Below are positions 36,146-44,395 of a stretch of 64,000 nucleotides of DNA, piece by piece. Source of the stretch: Prevotella sp. (GTDB lineage Bacteria; Bacteroidota; Bacteroidia; Bacteroidales; Bacteroidaceae); contig JAFYYV010000028.1 in assembly GCA_017557405.1 (NCBI GenBank), positions 186,001-250,000 on the forward strand, read 5' to 3'. The notes beneath the pieces were generated by a model. It saw only the letters and a list, made by a program, of their open reading frames with translations. It searched no databases and was not told where the DNA came from. Within the stretch, counting starts at the first letter, position 1, and every line of letters begins with the position of its first letter. The position numbers and the translations under genes were made by a program.

Positions 36146-36150
36146 CAAAG

Positions 36151-37089
36151 ATGAAAATAAGTCAGAATAGATATTTACAGTTTTTTTGTATAGCCGTCAT
36201 TCTCTTGGCGTTGGTGCGAACCATCTTCCCTTCGGTAGCTGAATCGAAGGTGGACGAGCAGGGACCCGTGCTGGAAGAACAGACGGAGCAAGCTATGCCT
36301 TCTGAGCAGATTGAACAGGAGGAAGTTGCAGCCGCCCAGGTAGAGCAGAAAGACGAACAAACAGAGCAGAACGAAGAAGCCACAGAACAACCTTCTGCAT
36401 CCGAGCAGAAAGAAGAAGCTGTTGTTGTCAAAGTGGAGGACAAGAAACCTGCGAAAGCTTCGGATGGCCTGCAGAAACCAAGCCGTTTTTTCAATGCTGA
36501 TGGCAGCGTGGCTCGGCACCGCATTGTGAGTGTCCCCAGCTATTCCGATGCTTTCCCCGACCTCCAGGATGTGCAGATACTATCGGCCAACAAATGGGGG
36601 GTGGCTCCAGTTCAGAATCGTGCCGAAGCCGAAAGCCGCAAATCCGAGTTGGTGTACGTGGGGAGCAATCCTTATTTCTTCGTAGAACCCCTCAGGCAGA
36701 GCATTCCTTATCTCGTTCCGCGTGCTTCAGTGTTACTTCAAGACATCGGTCGTAACTTCTTTGATAGTCTGCAAGTTAAGGGATTGCCTTTGCACAAGAT
36801 TATCGTCACCAGCGTGATGCGTTCCAAGGATGATGTGGCTCGTTTGCGCCGAGGTAATGTCAATGCAACCGAGAACAGTTGCCACATGTATGGAACGACG
36901 TTCGATATTGCCTACAATCGTTATCTGCGTGTGGAGGAGACCGATTCCGCCTATCGCAAAGACCGCACGGCGAGCGATGTGCGATTGAAGCAGATTCTCT
37001 CCGAAGTGCTCAACGACATGCGCAAGCAAGGACGATGCTGGGTGAAATACGAAGTGAAGCAAGGGTGCTTCCATGCAACGGTGAGATAA
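36151..37089 (+). CDS. DUF5715-like exported protein, M15-peptidase-like core
   Basis: 312 residues. N-terminal signal anchor (YLQFFCIAVILLALVRTIF), then a Gln/Glu-rich linker of about 70 residues (QTEQNEEATEQPSASEQKEE), then a globular domain with VTSVMRSKDDVARL, CHMYGTTFDIAY and the terminal GCFHATVR. The His, Asp and final His match the order of zinc ligands in M15/VanY-type peptidases, suggesting peptidoglycan peptide cleavage, though the exact SxHxxGxAxD form is altered. Start at 36151 because the promoter box lies inside the longer frame. Confidence 0.75.
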   Translation: MKISQNRYLQFFCIAVILLALVRTIFPSVAESKVDEQGPVLEEQTEQAMPSEQIEQEEVAAAQVEQKDEQTEQNEEATEQPSASEQKEEAVVVKVEDKKPAKASDGLQKPSRFFNADGSVARHRIVSVPSYSDAFPDLQDVQILSANKWGVAPVQNRAEAESRKSELVYVGSNPYFFVEPLRQSIPYLVPRASVLLQDIGRNFFDSLQVKGLPLHKIIVTSVMRSKDDVARLRRGNVNATENSCHMYGTTFDIAYNRYLRVEETDSAYRKDRTASDVRLKQILSEVLNDMRKQGRCWVKYEVKQGCFHATVR

Positions 37090-37141
37090 ACCATCCGTTC
37101 TCACCCTCCCGAATAAACAGTGTATAATGAGGAAAACAAAA

Positions 37142-37168
37142 AAGGTTGGCTTCGAATGAGCCAACCTT
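37142..37168. terminator. Bidirectional terminator
   Basis: AAGGTTGGC (37142-37150) pairs with GCCAACCTT (37160-37168); A run to the left and T-rich sequence to the right serve both the DUF5715-like gene and the convergent GGGtGRT gene. Confidence 0.85.
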
Positions 37169-37193
37169 CTTTCATTTAGGATGTTATAATCGC

Positions 37194-38207
37194 TTATTTC
37201 TTGTTCAGGGCGAGGTCAACCTCAACAGCGATGGAAACAGTAGCACCCACCATCGGGTTGTTACCAATGCCGAGGAAGCCCATCATCTCAACGTGGGCGG
37301 GCACCGAGCTCGAGCCAGCGAACTGAGCATCGCTGTGCATACGGCCCAGTGTGTCGGTCATACCATAGCTGGCAGGACCAGCGGCCATGTTATCGGGGTG
37401 CAGTGTACGACCAGTACCACCACCAGAAGCTACTGAGAAGTAGGGCTTGCCAGCCAGCACGCGCTCCTTCTTGTAGGTACCAGCAACGGGGTGCTGGAAG
37501 CGGGTCGGGTTGGTAGAGTTACCAGTAATCGACACGTCAACGTTCTCTTTCCACAGGATGGCAACACCCTCGCGGACATCATCGGCACCATAGCACTTCA
37601 CTTTGGCGCGAGGACCGTCAGAATAGGGGACTTCCTTCACAACCTTCACCTCACCGGTGTAATAGTCGAACTGTGTCTGAACGTATGTGAAGCCGTTGAT
37701 GCGGCTAATGATCATAGCGGCGTCCTTGCCAAGACCGTTCAGGATGACGCGCAGAGGCTTCTGGCGCACCTTGTTGGCCTTCTCAGCAATCTTGATGGCA
37801 CCTTCGGCAGCAGCGAAGCTCTCGTGGCCAGCCAGGAAGGCAAAGCACTCGGTCTCCTCGCGGAGCAGACGGGCAGCCAGGTTTCCGTGGCCGATACCCA
37901 CCTTGCGGTCGTCAGCAACACTTCCGGGAATGCAGAAGCTCTGCAAACCGATACCAATGGCCTCAGCAGCCTCGGCAGCGTTCTTCACACCCTTCTTGAT
38001 GGCGATGGCGGCACCACAAACGTAGGCCCACTTAGCGTTCTCGAAGCAGATGCCCTGAGTGTCTTCGCACATCTGATAGGGGTCAACACCCACCTTCTCG
38101 CAAATCTCGTTGGCCTCTTCGATGCTCTCGATTCCGTTCTCTTTCAGAGCGGCCAGCACCTGGTTGATGCGACGCTCGTAGCTCTCAAAACTAACTTTTC
38201 TTATCAT
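37194..38207 (-). CDS. GGGtGRT protein
   Basis: 337 residues, named after the motif seen here as SGGGTGRTLHPDN. Other features: ICFENAKWAYVCGAAIAIKK and GLGKDAAMIISRINGF. The family is widespread in anaerobes and nearly always sits beside a NifU-like protein, as here (47 bp apart); no activity is established. Codon use indicates strong expression. It is likely a cytosolic partner in Fe-S or redox metabolism, by context only. Confidence 0.88.
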   Translation of the reverse strand: MIRKVSFESYERRINQVLAALKENGIESIEEANEICEKVGVDPYQMCEDTQGICFENAKWAYVCGAAIAIKKGVKNAAEAAEAIGIGLQSFCIPGSVADDRKVGIGHGNLAARLLREETECFAFLAGHESFAAAEGAIKIAEKANKVRQKPLRVILNGLGKDAAMIISRINGFTYVQTQFDYYTGEVKVVKEVPYSDGPRAKVKCYGADDVREGVAILWKENVDVSITGNSTNPTRFQHPVAGTYKKERVLAGKPYFSVASGGGTGRTLHPDNMAAGPASYGMTDTLGRMHSDAQFAGSSSVPAHVEMMGFLGIGNNPMVGATVSIAVEVDLALNKK

Positions 38208-38254
38208 GGGAATAATCTTTTAATTTTCTAATTCTTAAATTTTTTCATTTTCCA

Positions 38255-38956
38255 TTATTCCTTGCGTGGGTCAATAGCTTTCACAACACCCTGCTCGGCG
38301 GTGGTGCGGCCATAGGTGCCGGTGAACTTCTTCACGGCCTCGTTGGCGTCCATGCCGTTCTTGATGGCTTCCATCATCTTGCCCAGGTGAACATACTCGT
38401 AGCCACAAACCTGAGAGTCTTTGTCGAGGAACTGCTTGGTGATGTAGCCCTCAGTGAGTTCCAGATAACGTGTGCCTTTGGCAACAGTTCCATAGAGAGT
38501 ACCAGTCTGCGAACGGAGTCCCTTGCCGAGGTCCTCAAGACCAGCGCCAATCACGAGTCCACCCTCAGAGAAAGCACTCTGTGTGCGGCCGTAGACGATT
38601 TGCAGGAACAACTCGCGCATAGCGGTGTTGATGGCATCGCAGACAAGGTCGGTGTTCAGAGCCTCAAGGATGGTCTTGCCGGGCAGAATCTCGCTAGCCA
38701 TAGCGGCAGAGTGGGTCATACCCGTGCAGCCGATGGTCTCTACGAGAGCCTCCTGGATGACGCCGTCCTTCACGTTCAGCGACAGCTTGCAAGCACCCTG
38801 CTGGGGAGCGCACCAGCCGATTCCGTGAGTGTAACCAGAAATGTCTTTGATTTCTTTTGCCTGAATCCATTTGCCCTCTTCGGGAATGGGAGCAGGACCG
38901 TGGTTGGGGCCTTTGGCCACAACGCACATGTTTTCAACTTCCTTAGAATAAATCAT
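38255..38956 (-). CDS. NifU-like iron-sulfur scaffold protein, GGGtGRT partner
   Basis: 233 residues. Contains the scaffold-type Cys positions IGWCAPQQGACKL, VETIGCTGMTHSAAM and LVCDAINTAM of the NifU/IscU N-domain family, but longer than IscU (about 130). Widely annotated as an Fe-S cluster assembly scaffold; here with no sulfur donor (IscS/SufS) nearby, so it may serve a specific client such as GGGtGRT. First gene of the two-gene operon. An internal ATG (MCVVAKGP) would shorten it by nine residues. Confidence 0.85.
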   Translation of the reverse strand: MIYSKEVENMCVVAKGPNHGPAPIPEEGKWIQAKEIKDISGYTHGIGWCAPQQGACKLSLNVKDGVIQEALVETIGCTGMTHSAAMASEILPGKTILEALNTDLVCDAINTAMRELFLQIVYGRTQSAFSEGGLVIGAGLEDLGKGLRSQTGTLYGTVAKGTRYLELTEGYITKQFLDKDSQVCGYEYVHLGKMMEAIKNGMDANEAVKKFTGTYGRTTAEQGVVKAIDPRKE

Positions 38957-38998
38957 ATCTGTAAATTAAAAAAAAGTAATCCTCCAGTTTTGTGAGTG

Positions 38999-39029
38999 CA
39001 AAATTACAATTTTTTTTTAGAATAACAAA
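38999..39029 (-). promoter_or_regulatory. Promoter of the NifU-like/GGGtGRT operon
   Basis: Minus strand TTTG (39029-39026), 19 bp, TAATTTTG (39006-38999); leader about 40 nt. Confidence 0.7.
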
Positions 39030-39129
39030 ATAGAATCACTCCTTTTTCTTTCATTTGTTTTCATTAAGAAAAACAAACACAAAAAGACCACCGAACTTAC
39101 TCGAGCCCAGCGAGCATCAGAGTGCCTGT

Positions 39130-39236
39130 GCTAAAGACCACAAATGACCGTGTCAAAGCTATGCAATGAGGCGGTCAAAGCTATGGAATGACTCGGTCAA
39201 AAGCCACAAATGAGACGGTCAAAGATGGCCTTTGAC
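39130..39236. repeat. 22-bp-period dyad array 3 (five units)
   Basis: Units at 39130, 39152, 39174, 39196 and 39218; unit 2 is GTCAAAGCTATGCAATGAG, and the last, GTCAAAGATGGCCTTTGAC, is a good palindrome. Linkers CGT, GCG, TCG, ACG. Within an 815-bp gene-free, divergent region. Confidence 0.9.
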
Positions 39237-39325
39237 AATCGTGTTTCTGTGGCGGCTCTCTATTTTCATCAGTTAGGGGAGGAATAATCATGCGTAATTA
39301 TATATAATGGTGTAAATCGGACACC

Positions 39326-39452
39326 CGTACAGTATTACAGTTACAGTTTACCTTTATGGAATTGCAAAAGTGAGTTTATTTATATATAATATATATAAAT
39401 AAAAATTCAACTCCCACTTTTTTGCTCGATAAAAATACTGTTATACTGTACG
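39326..39452. repeat. Large AT-rich nested inverted repeat, IR-A
   Basis: Outer arms CGTACAGTATTACAGT (39326) and ACTGTTATACTGTACG (39437), one mismatch; inner AAAAGTG/CACTTTT; centre a perfect 29-bp palindrome of T and A (39375-39403). It lies 90 bp beyond array 3 and upstream of the GH20 gene. Confidence 0.85.
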
Positions 39453-39670
39453 TTCGTACGGTTGTGTAATCTACACTAAAACGTGGTCGTGATTTGAGAT
39501 ACTATTGCATGAGTATGATTCGATGTGCTAAATGAAAAATGCAAAATGAAACTTCGGCACAGAGCACACAGAGAGGACGGAGAGCACTGAGCCATCGTGA
39601 ACGAATAGCGGAGATTGTCAAAAATTATTACTAACGATTAACAAATTTTCACTCGATAGAGGCTTCGAAA

Positions 39671-39702
39671 TTTGGAGGTATCATTTTTTTTTCGTAAATT
39701 TG
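39671..39702 (+). promoter_or_regulatory. Promoter of the GH20 gene
   Basis: TTTG (39671-39674), 20 bp, TAAATTTG (39695-39702); leader about 65 nt. Confidence 0.7.
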
Positions 39703-39771
39703 TAACTGAAATGGAGAACCTGTAGATTTGACCGAAAACAGTATATATTCGCACTTAAATAAAATAATGAT

Positions 39772-41436
39772 ATGGAAATGAAAAAGCTCTATTCTCTGAT
39801 TTGCCTGACCATCGGCATACTGGTTGCAAGTGTGCTGACATCGAATGCGCAAGGCACAGCTGACTACCAGGTGATTCCCCTCCCTGACCAGATTACCATG
39901 CAAAAGGGGAAACCGTTTGTGCTTGACAAGAACACCGTCATCGTGGCTGACAACGAGGACGGGATGGCTCGCAACGCCCAGTTCCTGCAGGAGTACATCC
40001 GTGCGAACACAGGCATCGAGGTGCAGACGGGCAGCGGGAAGGTGAAGAATGCCATCACCCTGAAGTTGGACAAGACGATTGCAGCCATCGAGGGCTACCG
40101 GGTGAGCGTCGGTCAGAAGGGAATCAGCATTGGTGGTTCCACGCCTGCAGGTGTGTTCTACGGCATTCAGATGCTCAGGAAAGCGCTGCCTTGCGACACG
40201 CTCTGCGAACAGGTGGTGATGCCTGCCGCCGACATCTCGGACAGTCCGCGCTTCGGTTACAGGGGTATGCATCTGGATGTGGCTCGCCATTTCTTCGATA
40301 CCGATTTTGTGAAGGAGTATATCGACTTGTTGGCGATGCACAATATGAACGTGCTGCATTTCCACCTGACTGACGACCAAGGTTGGCGTATCGAGATCAA
40401 ACGCTATCCGAAGCTGACGGAGGTGGGCGCCTATCGCTCGGGCACCGTGTTGGGGCGCAACTCGAATGTGGACGACCATATCCGCTATGGAGGCTATTAC
40501 ACCCAAGAGCAGCTGCGCGACATCGTGAAGTATGCGCAGGAGCGCCATATCACCGTGATTCCCGAGATTGAGATGCCTGGCCACATGTTGGCAGCTTTGG
40601 CGAGCTATCCGGAGCTCGGTTGCACGGGCGGTCCTTACCAAGTGGGCCACTACTGGGGTGTCTATACAGATATCCTCTGCGCAGGCAAGGAGGAGACTTT
40701 CACTTTCTTGAAAGGCGTGCTCGATGAGGTGATGGACATTTTCCCCTCGGAATTCATCCATATCGGTGGTGATGAGGCTCCCAAGCAGAAATGGGAGAAA
40801 TGCCCGCTTTGCCAGAAGCGCATCGAGGAGATGCACATCAAGGCCAATGGCGAGCAGAGTGCGGAGAACCTGCTGCAGGGCTATTTCACCAACCGCATCA
40901 ACGATTACTTGAGACAGCATGGCCGACGGCTGATTGGATGGGATGAGATTACGGAATGTGGAGTGGACAAATCGGCCACCGTGATGTCGTGGCGTGGGTC
41001 GAAGCCGGGCATCGAGGCCGCCAAACTGGGACACGATGTGATTATGGCTCCGTCGGACGTCGCCTATTTTGACAAATACCAGACCGAAGACACCTACTTC
41101 GAACCGAAGCTGATTGGTGGTAACATCAGCGTGGAGAAGGTGTACAACTACGAGCCTGTCGCCGAGGGTGTAGCCGCCGAGGACGCCAACCATATCTTGG
41201 GTATGCAGGCCAACCTTTGGACAGAGTACATTCACGTGAAGCAACTGGCTGAATATCAGGTGCTGCCACGTATGGCGGCTCTGGCTGAAGTGCAATGGAC
41301 GGCGCCAGCGAAGAAGGACTACCAGCAGTTCTTGCCGCGATTGGACAAGCTGGTGCGGCTCTATCGCCAATATGGTCTGACCTATGGTCTGCATGTGTGG
41401 CCCGAGCTGTACAAACAGAATAGGGAAGTGTTTTAA
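39772..41436 (+). CDS. Secreted beta-N-acetylhexosaminidase, GH20
   Basis: 554 residues. Signal peptide (LICLTIGILVASVLTSNAQG). GH20b-type N-domain, then the TIM barrel from SPRFGYRGMHLDVARHFF; FHLTDDQGWRIEIKRYP; catalytic Asp-Glu in HIGGDEAPKQKW (about 330-335). It removes terminal GlcNAc or GalNAc from host glycans or chitin fragments, in the periplasm or at the surface. No SusCD pair or other glycosidase is adjacent, so it may work on mucin glycans as a stand-alone enzyme; substrate is inferred. Confidence 0.95.
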   Translation: MEMKKLYSLICLTIGILVASVLTSNAQGTADYQVIPLPDQITMQKGKPFVLDKNTVIVADNEDGMARNAQFLQEYIRANTGIEVQTGSGKVKNAITLKLDKTIAAIEGYRVSVGQKGISIGGSTPAGVFYGIQMLRKALPCDTLCEQVVMPAADISDSPRFGYRGMHLDVARHFFDTDFVKEYIDLLAMHNMNVLHFHLTDDQGWRIEIKRYPKLTEVGAYRSGTVLGRNSNVDDHIRYGGYYTQEQLRDIVKYAQERHITVIPEIEMPGHMLAALASYPELGCTGGPYQVGHYWGVYTDILCAGKEETFTFLKGVLDEVMDIFPSEFIHIGGDEAPKQKWEKCPLCQKRIEEMHIKANGEQSAENLLQGYFTNRINDYLRQHGRRLIGWDEITECGVDKSATVMSWRGSKPGIEAAKLGHDVIMAPSDVAYFDKYQTEDTYFEPKLIGGNISVEKVYNYEPVAEGVAAEDANHILGMQANLWTEYIHVKQLAEYQVLPRMAALAEVQWTAPAKKDYQQFLPRLDKLVRLYRQYGLTYGLHVWPELYKQNREVF

Positions 41437-41464
41437 AACATTGAACATTGAACATTGAGCATTC
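41437..41464. repeat. Heptamer tandem repeat after the GH20 gene
   Basis: AACATTG three times then AGCATTC; the complement of the GTTCAAT heptamers elsewhere. It leads straight into element D2. Confidence 0.8.
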
Positions 41465-41506
41465 TTTTAGTCGCTCCGCTTTGTAAAAGCGAGCAAGCTC
41501 GAGCGG
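41464..41506 (+). repeat. Second intergenic element family, copy D2
   Basis: CTTTTAGTCGCTCCGCTTTG, TAAAAGCGAGCAAGCTCGAG, CGG. Matches the reverse complement of D1 (11005-11044); heptamers precede it and an ACATTG follows. Confidence 0.65.
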
Positions 41507-41554
41507 AACATTGACCATTGGGCGTTGTTTTTTGTGCATTTACTATTGAATTAT

Positions 41555-41585
41555 TTTGCGTTTTCCTTTTTTCTTTTTAACTTTG
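41555..41585 (+). promoter_or_regulatory. mazG promoter
   Basis: TTTG (41555-41558), 19 bp, TAACTTTG (41578-41585); leader about 20 nt. Confidence 0.75.
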
Positions 41586-41609
41586 TGCGGTTAAAACAGA
41601 ATTGAGGAA

Positions 41610-42488
41610 ATGCATACACGCGAAGAACAGATGCAGGCGTTCGGGCGCTTCTTGGATGTGCTCGACCAATTGCGCGAGAAATGTCCGTGGGATAGGAAGC
41701 AGACGAATGAGAGTCTGCGACCTAATACGATAGAGGAGACCTATGAGTTGTGCGACGCCCTGATGAAGGACGATGAGCATGAGGTCTGCAAAGAGTTGGG
41801 CGATGTGCTGCTGCACATTTGCTTCTATGCGAAGATAGCCGACGAGCAAGGAAGGTTTGATGTAGCGGATGTCTGTAACACGTTGACTGACAAGTTGATA
41901 TTCCGCCACCCGCACGTCTATCATCCCTCGCAGGTGGGTGTTGAGAATCCCAAGCCGTTGCCTTACGGAGAAGCCGGTGAAGGACAGACGGAGACGGCTC
42001 AGTTTGCGAAAGCGAAGACGGTGGGTCAGGTGCTGGAGAACTGGGAGCAAATCAAGCTGAAAGAGAAGGACGGAAACAAGCGGGTGCTCTCGGGAGTCCC
42101 TGGTGCGCTCCCTTCGCTCATCAAGGCCTATCGCATACAGGACAAGGCCCGCAACGTTGGATTCGATTGGGAAGACCGCAAGGACGTGTGGGCGAAGGTT
42201 CGCGAGGAACTGAACGAGCTGGAGGTGGAGCTGGAGAAGGGCGACAAGGATAAATCGACTCAGGAGTTGGGCGATTTCCTGTTCAGCGTCATCAATGCCG
42301 CCCGCCTCTACAAGTTGAACCCCGACAACGCGTTGGAGCATACCAACCAGAAGTTCATCCGCCGCTTCAACTATGTGGAGGAGCACTCCATCCGCGCAGG
42401 AAAACCCCTGACGGAGATGACGTTGGCCGAGATGGACGAGTTGTGGAACGAGGCCAAGGCGCAGGAGAATGAAGAAAACAAAGTTTGA
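41610..42488 (+). CDS. mazG: Nucleoside triphosphate pyrophosphohydrolase with probable repeat-derived insert
   Basis: 292 residues; usual length about 260. LREKCPWDRKQTNESLRPNT and the EExxE-type motif IEETYELCDAL, with ELGDVLLH, define the first MazG domain; EELNELEVELEKGDKDKSTQ and ELGDFLFSVIN the second. It hydrolyses aberrant NTPs. Between RHPHVY and the conserved WEQIKLKEK lie extra residues including PLPYGEAGEG, whose DNA (about 41951-41985) resembles the GC-rich repeats elsewhere, as if one had inserted in frame and decayed. Stop overlaps a possible start of the next gene. Confidence 0.92.
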   Translation: MHTREEQMQAFGRFLDVLDQLREKCPWDRKQTNESLRPNTIEETYELCDALMKDDEHEVCKELGDVLLHICFYAKIADEQGRFDVADVCNTLTDKLIFRHPHVYHPSQVGVENPKPLPYGEAGEGQTETAQFAKAKTVGQVLENWEQIKLKEKDGNKRVLSGVPGALPSLIKAYRIQDKARNVGFDWEDRKDVWAKVREELNELEVELEKGDKDKSTQELGDFLFSVINAARLYKLNPDNALEHTNQKFIRRFNYVEEHSIRAGKPLTEMTLAEMDELWNEAKAQENEENKV

Positions 42489-42505
42489 TGTTAAATATAT
42501 TTGAC

Positions 42506-43075
42506 ATGAAAAACCTATTGTATTTGGCATGTTTGACATGCATCGTTTCGTTGTTTATGACGGGTTGTAAGCCGACTCCACCCGCACCGGAGAACGTGGT
42601 GAACGACTCGGACAGCATTGTCTTTGTTCCAGTGGAAACGGAAACCGACTCCACCATGTACGGCGTTTGTGGCGAGGGTACGGCCATGCACACCATCGAG
42701 CTCATCACCGATGCTGGCGACACCTTGTTCTTTGGCATGAGGATTGAGGAGGACGCTGATGTGCAGGGTGGAATGATGGTAGGCGACCGTTTGGCCATCA
42801 TCGGACACGATTCGGAACAAGGATTGGTAGCCACGCAGGTGGTGAACCTGACAACTTTGTTGGGCAAATGGACGAGTCTTGACAAGAATTTCGAGATATT
42901 GGAAGGGGGTATCGTGCAGTCGAGTGTCCAGGCCGAGAGCAACCCTTGGACGTCGTGGAAGTTGCTGAACGGACGCCTCGTGTTGAATGCCGATACCTTC
43001 AAGATTTCATGTCTAGGGGCAGACAGTCTTTATTTGGAGAACGAAAAAGGCATTTTCGTCTATAAACGTCAGTAA
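42506..43075 (+). CDS. Lipoprotein of unknown function
   Basis: 189 residues from ATG 42506 (an ATG at 42488 overlapping the mazG stop is also possible). Lipobox LFMTGC. Mature part beta-rich and acidic, with repeated segments such as HTIELITDAGDTLFFGM and RLAIIGHDSEQGLVATQVVN; the C-terminal ENEKGIFVYKR is reminiscent of lipocalin-like lipoproteins of Bacteroidales. No function known. It overlaps rnz by 1 bp (TAATG), so the mazG-lipoprotein-rnz set is coupled. Confidence 0.85.
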   Translation: MKNLLYLACLTCIVSLFMTGCKPTPPAPENVVNDSDSIVFVPVETETDSTMYGVCGEGTAMHTIELITDAGDTLFFGMRIEEDADVQGGMMVGDRLAIIGHDSEQGLVATQVVNLTTLLGKWTSLDKNFEILEGGIVQSSVQAESNPWTSWKLLNGRLVLNADTFKISCLGADSLYLENEKGIFVYKRQ

Positions 43076-43992
43076 TGGAGCCTTTCAGAGTACATATTTT
43101 AGGGTGTGGGAGCGCGTTGCCTACACTGAAACATAATGCCACCGCCCAGATTGTGGAGGTGCGTGGCAAGATGTTTATGGTGGATTGTGGCGAAGGAACA
43201 CAGATCAGCTTGCGCCGCTCACGCATCACCTTCACACGGGTGCAAGGGGTGTTTATCTCACATTTGCACGGTGATCATTGCTTCGGATTGATAGGCATGA
43301 TCTCCACCTTCGGCATGATGGGACGTACGGCGAATCTGAATGTCTATGCTCCAGCTGCCTTCGAACCCTTGTTGAAGACGCAACTCGAAATGTTTTGCTA
43401 TGGATTGGAGTTCGAGGTTATTTTCCATGCGGTTGACACCACTCGTCGTCAGGTGATTTATGAAGACAGGAGCGTTACGGTGGAAAGCATTCCGTTGGAG
43501 CACCGGGTTCCTTGTTGCGGTTTTTTGTTCAAGGAGAAGCCCACGTTGCCGCACATACGTCGCGACATGATGGATTTTTATCAGATTCCCGTCAGTCAGG
43601 CGCAGAACATCAAGAACGGAGCCGACTGGGTTTTGGAGGATGGGACGGTGGTTCTCAATGCGCGATTGACAACGCCCTCAGATGCTCCTCGTAGCTATGC
43701 TTTCTGTAGTGATACCCGCTATATGCCCCGTTTGGCAAAGAGCATCGAGGGTGTGAACCTGCTTTACCACGAGAGTACCTACGACAGTGCGAACGAGGAG
43801 AAGGCGGTGAAATACCATCACAGCACGGCGGCGCAGGCTGCTCGGGTGGCTCGTGATGCACATGTGGGGAAACTGTTGTTGGGGCATTATAGCGCCCGTT
43901 ATGAAAACGAGAAATTGATGTTGGAGGAGGCGCGAGAAATCTTCCCAAATACAGAGTTGAGCAACGAAGGACTTGTATTTGACGTTAAATAA
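43075..43992 (+). CDS. rnz: Ribonuclease Z
   Basis: 305 residues. Metallo-beta-lactamase site HLHGDH (63-68), LPTLKHNATAQIVEVRG at the N-terminus, SDTRYMPRLAKSIEGVN and HHSTAAQAARVARDAHVGKL with later His ligands. It trims tRNA 3' trailers, needed here because most tRNA genes of the window lack encoded CCA. Start overlaps the lipoprotein stop by 1 bp. Confidence 0.95.
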   Translation: MEPFRVHILGCGSALPTLKHNATAQIVEVRGKMFMVDCGEGTQISLRRSRITFTRVQGVFISHLHGDHCFGLIGMISTFGMMGRTANLNVYAPAAFEPLLKTQLEMFCYGLEFEVIFHAVDTTRRQVIYEDRSVTVESIPLEHRVPCCGFLFKEKPTLPHIRRDMMDFYQIPVSQAQNIKNGADWVLEDGTVVLNARLTTPSDAPRSYAFCSDTRYMPRLAKSIEGVNLLYHESTYDSANEEKAVKYHHSTAAQAARVARDAHVGKLLLGHYSARYENEKLMLEEAREIFPNTELSNEGLVFDVK

Positions 43993-44086
43993 TCTTAAAA
44001 CTATGATATTTGCCCTCTCTACGAGGTACAATCCCACGAAAAAAATCTATCTTTGCATCAAAGAAGAAATATAAATGTGTACGCAT

Positions 44087-44395
44087 ATGACAAAAAGCAT
44101 ACTAAAATTCACTTTAGCGGGCATATTGCTCTTAGGAACGCCTGTTGCGATACAGGCTAGCAACATGATTGAGATCGTGGAGAACGATTTCCAGAATGTT
44201 ACCATATCGGTATCGGAGTCGACCGTTCATGTCGCGAATGCCAATGGCCAAATGCTTTATGTTTACAATGTGGCTGGTGTGCGTGTGATGAGCGTAAAAA
44301 TAGAAGGTGCCGACAAGAAAATCGATTTGAATTTGCCAAAGGGATGTTACATCTTGAAGGTTGGCAAGACCGTCCGTAAAATCTCCATCAAGTAA
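44087..44395 (+). CDS. Tiny exported protein resembling a stand-alone T9SS sorting domain
   Basis: 102 residues from ATG 44087 (an ATG at 44075 would add four). Signal peptide KFTLAGILLLGTPVAIQA; the mature part is only about 80 residues. The last 60 (LYVYNVAGVRVMSVKI, then LNLPKGCYILKVGKTVRKIS) closely follow the type A C-terminal sorting domain used by type IX secretion, yet there is no cargo domain in front. A -7 box TATCTTTG is at 44048-44055. It abuts the transpeptidase gene with no gap. Confidence 0.7.
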   Translation: MTKSILKFTLAGILLLGTPVAIQASNMIEIVENDFQNVTISVSESTVHVANANGQMLYVYNVAGVRVMSVKIEGADKKIDLNLPKGCYILKVGKTVRKISIK

